Shown here in pieces: positions 27,482 through 36,656 of a DNA stretch of 64,000 bases (positions are counted from its first letter, which is position 1; each line of letters begins with the position of its first letter). The notes beneath the pieces were generated by a model. The model did no database searches and was not told where the DNA came from. It was given only the letters and a program-made list of their open reading frames with translations. The translations under genes were made by a program, and so were the position numbers. Source of the DNA: Bradyrhizobium glycinis (GTDB taxonomy: Bacteria; Pseudomonadota; Alphaproteobacteria; Rhizobiales; Xanthobacteraceae); the NCBI RefSeq assembly GCF_016031655.1, contig NZ_JACCHQ010000027.1:1-64000 (forward strand), written 5' to 3'.

Positions 27482-27954
27482 GGCCTTGCACCGCCGTCGA
27501 AAACCAAACAGTGCGCAATCAGCCACGGCTAGGGCGCTGTTTGAAGTACGGAGATTGCTCCAAAGCTGCCACGTAGGTGACCTTCGCGCCCGCGGCGCAC
27601 TCGCATTGCGATGCTGTCGCTGACGTATTCCGTATTCATTCAACAACTACGCGCGCCCCCCGGCTTCACCGCTGTCAAGCACGACCATACAGTAGGATCT
27701 GGACGCACGCGCAGCCCTTTATCGATGCGCTTGGCACTCGCGGTCGGCTCCGGGCTCCGATCGAGGAAAATTTAGCCGATGGAAGGATGGGGCCGAGGTG
27801 ATCGCAAGCAATCTAAGAAGGTCAATGGACCAGAATGCGCAGGTCGGCCGGCTGAGATGCGTAGCTATACGTTGCGAGCTCGCTGGACGCCGGTGCCTCC
27901 CGGCGTTCCGACATCCTTTGACGTTTGGATCCATCGTTGCCAGGACTCTGGAGA
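27482..27954. other. Intergenic stretch downstream of fixA
   Basis: Short frames only. Neither a gene nor a clear fixA terminator was recognised. Confidence 0.35.
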
Positions 27955-28797
27955 TCAACCGGCTCGGGCCAGTGCGGCAAGATCAGCTTCGAGCTTCGGC
28001 TGATGCTTGAAAATCGCGTCTATCAGTGCCTGCGCCGGTTGCTCGGCCGCCTCAACCAGCACCGCCTTCTCAGCCCGCGCAGAGGGAGCGAATACTCGCT
28101 TGACAACTGTCGGCGAGCCCTTGAGGCCGCATTTGGTGATGTCTTCGACACCGGCGTCGTGCGCACTCCATTTCACGATTTGGGCCCGCGCGGCACGCAA
28201 GGCGTCCGCCATCGCGCCCCGCCGAATTTGATTCGTTGCCTCTAGCATGGTGATGAGACACGGCAGCCTTGTGCGCAGCACCTGGACGCCTCCTTCGGAG
28301 CGTCGTTCCGCTTCGATTGTATGGGCGGCGAGATTTAAGGATCTGACCTTGGCGACGTAGGTTAGCTGCAGAACGCCTAGCCGCTTTGCGATGCCGGGCC
28401 CAACCTGCGCGGTATCACCGTCGATGGTCTGCTTTCCCGTGAAGATGAGGTTTGTCGGGCCATATTCCTTGCCAATTTTGCGGATGGCTGTTGCAAGTGC
28501 GTATGTTGTGGCCAGGGTGTCCGAGCCTGCAAAGCAGCGATCGGTGAGTAGTACGGCGCGATCGGCGCCATAGGTCAGTGCCTTTCGCAAGGAATCTTCC
28601 GCCGATGGCGGTCCCATTGTAAGCACGGTAATTTCGCCGCCGAACCGATCGCGTAGCTCCAGCGCGGCTTCGAGTGCGAATAGGTCATATGGGTTGATGA
28701 TAGTCGGCACTCCCTGACGCATGATTGTATTGGTCACGGGGTGCACGCGGATCTGGGCCGAATCCGGAACCTGTTTGATGCAGACGACATTGTGCAC
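27955..28797 (-). CDS. fixA: FixA, electron-transfer flavoprotein beta-type subunit
   Basis: 280 residues from a GTG start (VHNVVCIKQVPDSAQIRV) with GGAG 8 bp upstream. The open frame extends 89 codons further but that part is not FixA-like. Conserved blocks are GVPTIINPYDLFALEAALEL, AEDSLRKALTYGADRAVLL and LIFTGKQTIDGDTAQVGPGI, which binds AMP/FAD in ETF-beta proteins. FixABCX bifurcates electrons from NADH to quinone and to ferredoxin/flavodoxin for nitrogenase. In Bradyrhizobium fixA lies beside nifA while fixBCX are elsewhere, as here. It has its own sigma-54 element 37 bp upstream and follows nifA on the same strand. Confidence 0.95.
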   Translation of the reverse strand: MHNVVCIKQVPDSAQIRVHPVTNTIMRQGVPTIINPYDLFALEAALELRDRFGGEITVLTMGPPSAEDSLRKALTYGADRAVLLTDRCFAGSDTLATTYALATAIRKIGKEYGPTNLIFTGKQTIDGDTAQVGPGIAKRLGVLQLTYVAKVRSLNLAAHTIEAERRSEGGVQVLRTRLPCLITMLEATNQIRRGAMADALRAARAQIVKWSAHDAGVEDITKCGLKGSPTVVKRVFAPSARAEKAVLVEAAEQPAQALIDAIFKHQPKLEADLAALARAG

Positions 28798-28833
28798 GGT
28801 GTTGCTCCAAATTGGCGACACTGCCAAGACAAC

Positions 28834-28850
28834 AGCAAACTTTGTGCCAT
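28834..28850 (-). promoter_or_regulatory. Sigma-54 promoter of fixA
   Basis: On the minus strand ATGGCACAAAGTTTGCT has a complete TGGCAC -24 and TTGCT -12 with 10 bp between GG and GC. The predicted start leaves a leader of about 26 nt to the GTG. A near-consensus NifA site (TGT-N10-ACG, one mismatch) lies at 28944-28959. Confidence 0.8.
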
Positions 28851-28943
28851 CGCCGCCCTTTTCGAATCGTCTAGCCACCCAGAGGCTTAGACCGTTGATG
28901 CTCCCCTCTAACCGGCTCTTCATGACGAGCGAATGCCGACACA

Positions 28944-28959
28944 CGTCGGGGCTACGACA
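28944..28959. promoter_or_regulatory. Imperfect NifA site upstream of fixA
   Basis: On the minus strand TGTCGTAGCCCCGACG fits TGT-N10-ACA with a single mismatch in the last base. The distance to the fixA sigma-54 start is about 130 bp. Confidence 0.45.
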
Positions 28960-29375
28960 GCGCTGTTCCGAAAGGCGTCTGCTGAGCGGCACCAGGTCAG
29001 CTTGCGACAGATTACCGCCGTTGTCACGAGCGGCCGGCGGACCGGTTGGGTGGTCAATGAGCATTGCCGCTCACGCAGGCCGAGCCGGATTGAGGGATAA
29101 GCAACATAGCTGGTTAGATGTCGACCAACTGGCGGTTCGCGCTTGCATGGCGAGCAGGTGACATTCTGTATGTCACTGCGTGCAAGTCCGTCTGTCAGCG
29201 AACCGGGTGAGCTCTGCGACAGAAAGGCCGCAAGCAGGCGGCTGCCTTTCGCTCATGGCCAAGTCGTGCGCTGAGGGCGGACTCAGTCCCTTCAGACTGC
29301 GATGGAATTTCTCACCGGAGATGGACCAACTAGCTAATGGCTCAACTATAGTGCAGTTCCGGCAGATTTGGTCGT
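28960..29375. other. nifA-fixA intergenic remainder
   Basis: No further gene recognised. The fixA frame runs open to 29064 without FixA similarity. Confidence 0.35.
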
Positions 29376-31196
29376 TCAGAACCGCTTTATCTCGATTCCA
29401 TATTTCCTCAGGGCATAGCCGATCTGGCGCGGCGTTAGTCCGAGCAGGCGAGCTGCCTTTGCCTGCACCCAGCCAGATTTTTCCATTGCCGCAATGACCC
29501 GCTCGCGATCGGCCGGCTTCGGACCACTTACGAGAGCAGTGCCGGGGGGCACCGGTGGGGCCAGTTCGTCGTCGATGGACGCGAGCGGCGAGGTTGCTTC
29601 ACCTAGCGGAGTGATGGACTTTGCGGGCACCAGCGCAGTGGGTCCCGGGCGATTCCTCTGGTCCGATGTACTTCTCCCTAGCCTCGCAGAAAGACACTGG
29701 CCCTGTGAGCAAGCAAAATCGCTTCGCACGATTGACGATCCGGCGCACAGCGTCGCTGTCCGCTCGATGCAATTTTCGAGTTCGCGGACATTTCCTGGAA
29801 AGTCGCAGTTCATCAGTACATCGATCGCACTCGCCTCGAAGGTCAGCGTACGGCCATTCTGGTTGTTGAAATTTCTGAGAAATTCGCCGGCGAGTAGCGG
29901 AATATCACTGCGTCTTTCGCGCAGCGCTGGTAACAGCAGGGGAACTACGCTGATGCGATAGTAAAGGTCGGCGCGAAACTCGCTTTTTGCCACGGCCTCT
30001 TCAAGGTTCTTGTTGGTCGCAGCTATGACTCGAACATCGACCTTAATAGTCTGGTTACTGCCGACGCGCTCGAACTCCTGCTCTTGCAGGACGCGCAGCA
30101 ACTTTGCTTGGAAGGGAGCTGAGATCTCGCCGATCTCGTCCAGAAATAGCGTTCCTTTGTCAGCAAGTTCGAAACGTCCCTTGCGTGAGCTGAACGCACC
30201 AGTAAAGGCGCCTTTCTCATGGCCAAATAATTCCGATTCCAGGACGGTCTCAGGAAGCGCCGCGCAATTCAGCTTGACGAACGGCCGCTTGGCGCGGGGC
30301 GACGATTCGTGGATGGCCTTGGCTACGAGTTCCTTGCCAGTGCCGGATTCGCCACGTAGCAGAACCGTGCTGTTCGATTTAGCTATGACGGCAATCTTCT
30401 CGAGGAGCCCGCGCACCGCCGGGCTGTTGCCAATGATCCCATGGACATTTACTTTCTTCCGTTCCCGAGCGGGCGGCCTGAGCTCAACAATCTGCTTTTG
30501 TAGATGGTTTTTCTCCGCCATCAACCGTTCGTGATCGCCGGCAAACCAGCGATGTAACTTCACTGTGTGTCCCACCAGGTTTGCGATCATGTCGAGCAGC
30601 CGCGCATCGTAATCGAGTCGGAGGCTTGAGCTATCGTCCCGGATGCGATCGATGGTCAGTGTACCCACGACCTTCGCATCAATGCGGATCGGAACCCCGA
30701 TAAACGACACCGGGACATCATCGGAGGCGCCGAACACTTCCCGGTCGGCAGCGCTGAATGCCGGCTCGGCGGCCACGTCCTCGGCGACAAGAGGCCTGTC
30801 CGTCGCGACGATCCGGTCGATTGGCGCCCGCGGCAGGCGCATCAGGTAACGTTCGTCGCTGCCTTCGCTCAGGCCGGCACCCACTGTAATGTCCGGCATG
30901 CCGTCATCGCCGAACAGCGAGACGATGCCGTGGCGCATCTGCACAAACGATTGCAGAACACCAACAACATTTGCCAACGTGGCTTCGAGCGGATGAGGGG
31001 CGGTCAGTATCTTCGATATTTCGAAGATGCCGGTCAGCGCGCTCTCAGGCAACGCCTGCCCCGAGTGATTGCGCTCCTGCTCAGGTTCTGACGCAAGTCC
31101 TTCGCGTAAGGAAGGGATGTCCAGCATCAGGCGGTCTCCGTTATCTTGATCATCCTCCCTGGTACCTTCTTTGGGCTGGCGAGCTTCGGTGGGCAT
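29376..31196 (-). CDS. nifA: NifA, sigma-54-dependent activator of nif/fix genes
   Basis: 606 residues from MPTEARQPKEGTRED. The frame opens 18 codons earlier at a GTG (31250). A third start, the ATG at 31127 (MLDIPSL), has the best ribosome binding site (GGAGA). The order is an N-terminal GAF domain; the AAA+ domain with Walker A GESGTGKE, the sigma-54 contact loop GAFTGA and LFLDEIGEI; and a C-terminal helix-turn-helix (AKAARLLGLTPRQIGYALRK). The oxygen-sensing cysteines C-x11-C-x19-C-x4-C characteristic of rhizobial NifA are intact at the AAA+/linker border. NifA activates nif, fix and groESL promoters at low oxygen. It lies 188 bp downstream of fixR in the fixR-nifA operon. Confidence 0.97.
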   Translation of the reverse strand: MPTEARQPKEGTREDDQDNGDRLMLDIPSLREGLASEPEQERNHSGQALPESALTGIFEISKILTAPHPLEATLANVVGVLQSFVQMRHGIVSLFGDDGMPDITVGAGLSEGSDERYLMRLPRAPIDRIVATDRPLVAEDVAAEPAFSAADREVFGASDDVPVSFIGVPIRIDAKVVGTLTIDRIRDDSSSLRLDYDARLLDMIANLVGHTVKLHRWFAGDHERLMAEKNHLQKQIVELRPPARERKKVNVHGIIGNSPAVRGLLEKIAVIAKSNSTVLLRGESGTGKELVAKAIHESSPRAKRPFVKLNCAALPETVLESELFGHEKGAFTGAFSSRKGRFELADKGTLFLDEIGEISAPFQAKLLRVLQEQEFERVGSNQTIKVDVRVIAATNKNLEEAVAKSEFRADLYYRISVVPLLLPALRERRSDIPLLAGEFLRNFNNQNGRTLTFEASAIDVLMNCDFPGNVRELENCIERTATLCAGSSIVRSDFACSQGQCLSARLGRSTSDQRNRPGPTALVPAKSITPLGEATSPLASIDDELAPPVPPGTALVSGPKPADRERVIAAMEKSGWVQAKAARLLGLTPRQIGYALRKYGIEIKRF

Positions 31197-31383
31197 GTCT
31201 TTCTCGGGTGTAGCGCCAAATATTATCGAGATGACATCGAACCGTGACACATTTCCAGGGCAGCACGGTAAACTTACAGTGTGCCGTTATTTCATTTTTT
31301 GCGAGTTGGGTGCGCGTCATCAGCGGAGAACATAAGCACCGCTGCTGCAGCTCAAGTCATCTGCTTCGCCGAGCCTGGCTGAT

Positions 31384-32220
31384 TCAAAGATGTTGCCCAC
31401 CATTGATCGGCACCTCGGCCCCCGTTACATAGCTCGCCGCGTCTGAGCACAGGAAGAAGATGACCTTGGCCACTTCGTCCGGCGTTCCCACTCTGCGTAG
31501 CGGGATAGCTGGCACGAGACGCGCTTCTGTGTCCGGCGACAACATGTCCGTCTTGATTTCACCGGGCGCGATCGCGTTCACGCGAACGCCATGCGGCGCA
31601 TAATCGTGGGCCATTTCGCGTGTGAGGCTCGCAAGGGCAGCTTTCGACGTCGCATAGGCGCTTCCTGCAAACGGGTGCACCCGCGAACCCGCAATCGAAG
31701 TCACATTTACGATCGATCCTGACGCGGCTCTCAACTCCTCAAACAAACCCTGCGCAAGCAGGATCGGCGCCACCAGATTGAGATGGAATACCCTCATCCA
31801 GGTCTCGGTTGATGTCGTCAACGAGGTCATCCGATCGCCAGTAGACGTTTTCGGCGAGACACCGGCATTATTCACCAGCGCGTGCAAAGGCGCGCCGGCC
31901 AAGCGTTTCTTGACCTCGGCAATCACGCCGGGCAGCATTCGATGGTCGCTGAGATCGACCTGGACATGATCCTCGTTTGCTGCCTCCCAGGGGCATCGCT
32001 CGCTGTCGAACGTTTGGCGGGCGCAAGAAATGACGCGCCAGCCCGCCTGCGAGAACAATTTGGCAGTGGCATGACCAATTCCGCGCGATGCTCCGGTCAG
32101 CAACATGGTCTTCCGTTTCCCGGGATGAACACGGGCTTCATGGACTTGGAAGAGGCAACCGAACTGTGCTTCGGGTAGCGGCCCTCTGATCAGATCATCA
32201 TTTGGCAGATCGAGACCCAC
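31384..32220 (-). CDS. fixR: FixR, short-chain dehydrogenase/reductase
   Basis: 278 residues with the Rossmann glycine motif LLTGASRGIGHATAKLF, NNAG in LVNNAGVSPKT, the catalytic serine in NVTSIAG, and YxxxK as YATSKAAL, followed by VNAIAPGEIKTDM. It is an SDR oxidoreductase of unknown substrate that heads the fixR-nifA operon in Bradyrhizobium. Mutants are reported as having little symbiotic phenotype. Transcription from a sigma-54 element just upstream lets NifA reinforce its own operon. The start used here leaves a leader of about 25 nt. Confidence 0.94.
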   Translation of the reverse strand: MGLDLPNDDLIRGPLPEAQFGCLFQVHEARVHPGKRKTMLLTGASRGIGHATAKLFSQAGWRVISCARQTFDSERCPWEAANEDHVQVDLSDHRMLPGVIAEVKKRLAGAPLHALVNNAGVSPKTSTGDRMTSLTTSTETWMRVFHLNLVAPILLAQGLFEELRAASGSIVNVTSIAGSRVHPFAGSAYATSKAALASLTREMAHDYAPHGVRVNAIAPGEIKTDMLSPDTEARLVPAIPLRRVGTPDEVAKVIFFLCSDAASYVTGAEVPINGGQHL

Positions 32221-32254
32221 GCGCGCCTCCTCTCCTGTTGCGCCGGCGTACGGG

Positions 32255-32273
32255 TAGCAGGATTTGCGCCACT
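32255..32273 (-). promoter_or_regulatory. Sigma-54 promoter of fixR-nifA
   Basis: On the minus strand GTGGCGCAAATCCTGCT has GG and GC 10 bp apart and a near-consensus -12. It lies 35-52 bp before the fixR start. In B. japonicum the operon also has an overlapping RegR-dependent promoter, which I did not try to place. Confidence 0.75.
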
Positions 32274-32351
32274 GTGATGCACGTAAATTCGCTTAAGTTT
32301 TGCGTCCTAATGTCGCGTACACAGAATGCTTGGCGGGTTCAAGACGACGTG

Positions 32352-32367
32352 TGTGTGCTTTGTGACA
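32352..32367. promoter_or_regulatory. TGT-N10-ACA site upstream of fixR
   Basis: TGTGTGCTTTGTGACA is a perfect NifA-type site about 110 bp upstream of the expected fixR start. It would allow NifA autoactivation. Confidence 0.65.
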
Positions 32368-33036
32368 GCGATGATGCATCACCTACGTCATGTCGCGAGC
32401 ACACTCACCCTGTGTCCAGACTAGGCTACGATCCTCGCTCTCGCGGTGATCGCACCACCGAAAAAGCGCGCGGATGGCCAGCGCCTCTCGTTGGACCAAC
32501 GACCGATCAGGACAGTGGGGCGGCCAGTACGCCGCGCCAACTGAAAACTGACGTCATCAGCTTCGTACGTCAGATTCTTCGGCACATGATGCTGCTTCAC
32601 CGCGCCCTGCCCTGTTGTGTCCAACAATGGCGACTTTCCGGGCCGTGCAAGCGGCCACCGTTTGGTGTACCATCAATTGCGGATATCGAGTGCGCCCGCC
32701 CGCACCAGAAAGTGCCCGACAGCGACGACGGAACTCGCTAACTGTTCATCAGCGATCGACCATCGGTCAGCCTCGACTTTCGATCCGCCGAGGCGAAGAC
32801 GAAGACGTTTCCACCTATTTAACGCGGCGGCAACACGTCAAGGCCATTGAGGTCGCGTTTTAGGAGGTGGCATTCGGCTGTCGCACCGTTCTGATCTTCC
32901 GTGGAAGTTCGGGGCAGAGCCGATATCGACGTTTCCGAGACCATCGGCCCTATCTTTGGCCGGCAATTTCCTGCGCGAAACCAGTACTGCTGGATGCAAA
33001 AAGCGACAATCAGATCGATCAAGCGAGCTACGACCT
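32368..33036. other. Intergenic stretch between nodZ and fixR
   Basis: This separates the end of the nod operon from the fixR control region. Short frames only, with no recognisable gene and no obvious hairpin terminator after nodZ. Confidence 0.4.
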
Positions 33037-34149
33037 TCATGAAAAAGCCAGCTCTTGCGACGTTTCTTCAATCAAGATCAATCGGCGCGGATCGTTCAAA
33101 TCGAATTCTATTACGCGTGGGGCAAAGAGACGCGCATAGCGCGTGAACGCGCTTGTTGGGGGAAAGCGGATCACGGTGTTGCACCGCGCAAGGAGATACA
33201 TTTCGATAAGGGCGGAAAAGCCGCCCTCGGCTCCGAGCCCGGCGCTGTGCAATGGGCCGGCATGAGGCGCCTGGAACCGTTTTGGAATCGTGAAAACATC
33301 AGGAAATACAGCCGAAACCCTCTCAAGCACGAGCGAACTGTCCGTGCACAGGAAAGCCATCACGGGCTTTGCGTGAGGTAACCTCCTGGCTTTGTCAATG
33401 GCATTACAGACCTGTCGCAAGGCGCCCTCCGGGTCGGTCCAGTAGGGAGCATGCCCCATAATATCCTCGCCGTTGCCATGCCGGACGTGGATGCCGATAA
33501 CGCTGTGCGGCTCAAAGTGCTCGCGGTAAATAGCATCAATCCGAGCCTGAATTTCAGGTCGCGGCTTGATGCTCCGAAAGATCTCTCGTTCGGCCTGCTG
33601 ATCGCAGCGCCACATCAGGCAGGCGTCACATACAACCGTGTTAGCGTCACTATCTTTCTTACTTTGGAACAGTTGATCAAGTTCGTCGCGTTCCCGGAAG
33701 ATCTGCTCGTCCGGGCGATAGACGCAATCGATGGATGGCTTGTTCCACCATGTAGGGAAGAATGGTCCCGGAAACGAACACTCATTGATCGCGTCGTCGC
33801 AAATCACCTGCACGCCAGCAATGTCTTGGACCGGCTCGAAGAAGACTGGAAAAGCATTCGTGAATGGCTCATCGAGATAGCACGATCCCCGCCAATCAAT
33901 GGCTAGCGTCCGTCCTGTCTGCTTTGCAAAGCGCCAGGCTGCGGCCAATGACCAGAGGCAGTCGCCAAACCCTGTACGTCGCCGGGAAACCACGAACCGG
34001 TTACTTCTAGAACCGCTAAGCATCTGCATTGCCTCTTCCCGGGCTCCTGGTTGGACAAGAGATGTCACTGGAGACATCTCACGCATCTTCTCGTCCAACG
34101 CCACCGTCTGAAATCTCGGTGCCGGCGAGCTGCGTCGGTAGAACTTCAT
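33037..34149 (-). CDS. nodZ: NodZ, alpha-1,6-fucosyltransferase of Nod factors
   Basis: 370 residues. The donor-site motif reads VIGIHVRHGNGEDIMGHAPY, with the paired arginine/histidine that bind GDP-fucose. It also shows RTGFGDCLWSLAAAWRFAK and the C-terminal FRY-like block around LLARCNTVIRFPPTS. NodZ adds L-fucose to O-6 of the reducing-end GlcNAc of lipo-chitin oligosaccharides, a hallmark decoration of Bradyrhizobium Nod factors. It is the last gene of the long nod operon, 164 bp after nolO. The NoeI-like methyltransferase at the window start would act on the fucose. The first 50 residues are variable, so the exact start could be further in. Confidence 0.96.
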   Translation of the reverse strand: MKFYRRSSPAPRFQTVALDEKMREMSPVTSLVQPGAREEAMQMLSGSRSNRFVVSRRRTGFGDCLWSLAAAWRFAKQTGRTLAIDWRGSCYLDEPFTNAFPVFFEPVQDIAGVQVICDDAINECSFPGPFFPTWWNKPSIDCVYRPDEQIFRERDELDQLFQSKKDSDANTVVCDACLMWRCDQQAEREIFRSIKPRPEIQARIDAIYREHFEPHSVIGIHVRHGNGEDIMGHAPYWTDPEGALRQVCNAIDKARRLPHAKPVMAFLCTDSSLVLERVSAVFPDVFTIPKRFQAPHAGPLHSAGLGAEGGFSALIEMYLLARCNTVIRFPPTSAFTRYARLFAPRVIEFDLNDPRRLILIEETSQELAFS

Positions 34150-34312
34150 AGCAGCGCTATCCCTGATCTGCGGCGTTCTCTCAACACTTTCCGTGTCTTC
34201 CTCAGCGGTTTTGCATCGACGTGCCCGGAGTCGGTGCCCGATGACCCATCTGCGCCGGATGGCCTTGCCCCCTCACTTGCAGGCATCGGCAGGGCATGCT
34301 CATGAGATCCGG

Positions 34313-36352
34313 CTATGTTTCGCTTTGCACCCTATTGTGGTCGCACGCCGCTCGCGGGGGATGCAGGCGAACGCACCGCAGCTCCCATACAAGCCGCAAT
34401 TCCTCTACGAGATCTTCCCGCTTGGCCTGGTCCAGCATGGTGGCGTCGAAAAGCCAGCCGAGCGACGCTACGCCCTCGATTCGCATCAAGATCTCGAAGA
34501 GCTCATGTGAGATACGCATACTAGAGTGGGCGGAATGTCCCGTGCGGATCTCGCAGGCCGTTTCCTGACGATCTGGCGCTGTGTGGGAGCGAACACGATG
34601 AATCGATGCATATGGCGGCAATGACACGCCCATTGCACTCCAGTCCTGCAGTGATGCTGACCGCTTCTTGACGAGGAACGGCCCAACAACAAGTCCGTCC
34701 AGGTTTGTCGTCAAGAACGTGGTGATCGCATCCGACACGGACTGCACGATCGGCTCAGCATGGTTGTTGAATGAGGTATTTAGAAGAATGGGGATGCCCG
34801 TTCGCCTTTTGAACGCATTAATTAGATCCCAATAGGTGGGATTTGTCTTGCGCGATACAGTCTGCAGCCGAGCAGTCCCATCAACGTGCGTGATGGCACC
34901 GAGCACGTTACACTTGGCCTCACGCACACGAACCACGAAGTTCATAAAGGGGAGCTGCTGAGTGCCGTCCGGGAGCTCAAAGAACTCGCTCGCATCCTCC
35001 TCCAGTACAGATGGCGCAAAGGGGCGATAGCCCTCGCGCTTCTTGACCATCGCGTTGATGCGGTCCTTATTTGCCGCAGGCCGCGGGTCCGCAAGAATGC
35101 TGCGGTTACCGAGCGCACGTGGGCCGAACTCAGAGCGGCCCTGAACCCAGCCGATAACAGCGCCATTTGCCATCCAGTCTGCCGCACTGGATGCTATGTC
35201 ATCACTTCGTTGAATGTCGAGGTGGCCCGACCATGCGTTGAGCTCATGCTCTATGGCTTCCTCGTTCCCGAGATCGGGCCCCCAATAAACGTCCGGTAGT
35301 CGCTCGCGCGGCGCTGGCCTCCCTAGCTCGCGTGATGCAATCAAAGCAGCGCCGAGTGCGCAACCGGCGTCGTGCGCCGCGGGTTGAACAAAGATGTCGT
35401 CAAATAGCCCAGAATAAAGCAGCTTACCGTTCAGCGTACAATTATGGGCAACCCCGCCAGCCAGGCACAAGCGCGCCATGCCCGTCGTTTCGCGATGGTA
35501 CCGCAGGATATGAAATACGATTCGCTCCAGCGCCTCCTGCAGCGAAGCGCTGACATCTCGATGCTGCTGGGTGAATGGCATTCCTTTTCGCCGGACTTCG
35601 ATGTTGCGGACCAGGGCCGGACCAATTCGATCCAAATGAACGCGATATCCGCCGCTGTCCAACAACTCGTAGAATTGCGCGAAGAGCTCGCGATAGCGAG
35701 CGGGATCACCATACGGTGCAAGCCCCATCACCTTGTACTCGTCAAACAACCCGTAGCCGAGATACCGGATCGTCTCGAGATAGAACAGCCCCAAGGAGTT
35801 ATGTTCCGGGAAGCTTACAAGTGGCTCAATCTCGGTGCCGGACCCCACGCCCAATAAGCCTGAGAGAAAGTCGCCACGGCCGTCAATCGCAAGAACAAGA
35901 CTTTGCTCGAAGCCGGACATGGCAAACGCGCTCACGGCATGCGCTTCGTGGTGATTTACGAAGGAAACCCGGGACGGATCGATCTCCGTCCCGAACTCCC
36001 GTATCAGCAGCTGCCGCAGCAGCAATTTGGGGTCCAACGGAAGGGGGCGCGAAACAGAAAGACGCTCGAGCATGGTTTTGCAGTAGGCTTCAGTCGCGTA
36101 GAACGCGATACGGTCAATCTCGCCAAGCTCAACTCCTGCGGCAGAAAGGCAGTATTGGATCGAATTGCCCGGGAATTTGTTGGAGTGCTTGACGCGGTTG
36201 AGGCGTTCCTCTTCGATAGCCGCAACTACGCGGCCATCTTGCACAAGAACCGCCGCGCCATCGTGAAGAAATGTACCCGGCAGCTCCGGAGAGCTTTCAT
36301 AGATTCTGTCAAGACCACCGCTTACTCCCAGGCACAACATCCCGTTCTCCAT
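34313..36352 (-). CDS. nolO: NolO, Nod-factor carbamoyltransferase
   Basis: 679 residues of the NodU/CmcH/TobZ carbamoyltransferase family. The N-terminal ASKHA/Kae1-like half includes FVNHHEAHAVSAFAMSGF with metal-binding histidines, LAIDGRGDF and LCLAGGVAHNCTLNGK. The C-terminal YrdC-like half holds GRSEFGPRALGNRSILADP and NTSFNNHAEPIV. NolO transfers carbamoyl from carbamoyl phosphate/ATP to O-3 (or O-4) of the non-reducing sugar of Nod factors. It is longer than NodU by about 110 residues through a C-terminal extension. It is separated from nodJ by about 300 bp where nolMN sit in some Bradyrhizobium. Confidence 0.95.
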   Translation of the reverse strand: MENGMLCLGVSGGLDRIYESSPELPGTFLHDGAAVLVQDGRVVAAIEEERLNRVKHSNKFPGNSIQYCLSAAGVELGEIDRIAFYATEAYCKTMLERLSVSRPLPLDPKLLLRQLLIREFGTEIDPSRVSFVNHHEAHAVSAFAMSGFEQSLVLAIDGRGDFLSGLLGVGSGTEIEPLVSFPEHNSLGLFYLETIRYLGYGLFDEYKVMGLAPYGDPARYRELFAQFYELLDSGGYRVHLDRIGPALVRNIEVRRKGMPFTQQHRDVSASLQEALERIVFHILRYHRETTGMARLCLAGGVAHNCTLNGKLLYSGLFDDIFVQPAAHDAGCALGAALIASRELGRPAPRERLPDVYWGPDLGNEEAIEHELNAWSGHLDIQRSDDIASSAADWMANGAVIGWVQGRSEFGPRALGNRSILADPRPAANKDRINAMVKKREGYRPFAPSVLEEDASEFFELPDGTQQLPFMNFVVRVREAKCNVLGAITHVDGTARLQTVSRKTNPTYWDLINAFKRRTGIPILLNTSFNNHAEPIVQSVSDAITTFLTTNLDGLVVGPFLVKKRSASLQDWSAMGVSLPPYASIHRVRSHTAPDRQETACEIRTGHSAHSSMRISHELFEILMRIEGVASLGWLFDATMLDQAKREDLVEELRLVWELRCVRLHPPRAACDHNRVQSET

Positions 36353-36402
36353 TCATTATGACGAGAAGGCCAACGGCCGTCCCGCCGATCCAATCCGTAC
36401 CT

Positions 36403-36624
36403 TCATGCTCCGCCGGCTGCGCAGGCCAGACAGCACACCACAACTGCAACGTGCGCCTTGGCGCCTAGCAACAGGCGCTCAGAAATAGCAGCCAAGGCTT
36501 CCGACGCGATCGACCGAACAGTCGGCCGTAGACTGGCTCGACGCGCCCTCTCGAGGCCATTGCAGAAACTGCGGTAACACGCCAGGTCATCCCGAGTTAC
36601 GGTAGAAAGCATCGTGACTTGCAT
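36403..36624 (-). CDS. Small ORF in the nolMN position
   Basis: 73 codons (MQVTMLSTVTRDDLACYRSF, then SEALAAISERLLLGAKAHVA, and a hydrophobic end) between nodJ and nolO. In B. japonicum nolM and nolN occupy this place. I cannot show homology to them. It may be a remnant or an unrelated short frame. Confidence 0.3.
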   Translation of the reverse strand: MQVTMLSTVTRDDLACYRSFCNGLERARRASLRPTVRSIASEALAAISERLLLGAKAHVAVVVCCLACAAGGA

Positions 36625-36656
36625 CGATTTGACTTCCCCATTTCGCTCAACTTACG

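Noticed and set aside
31509..31525. Sigma-54-like CTGGCACGAGACGCGCT
   Set aside because: Antisense within fixR, with GCGC instead of TTGC at -12 and no gene in its direction.
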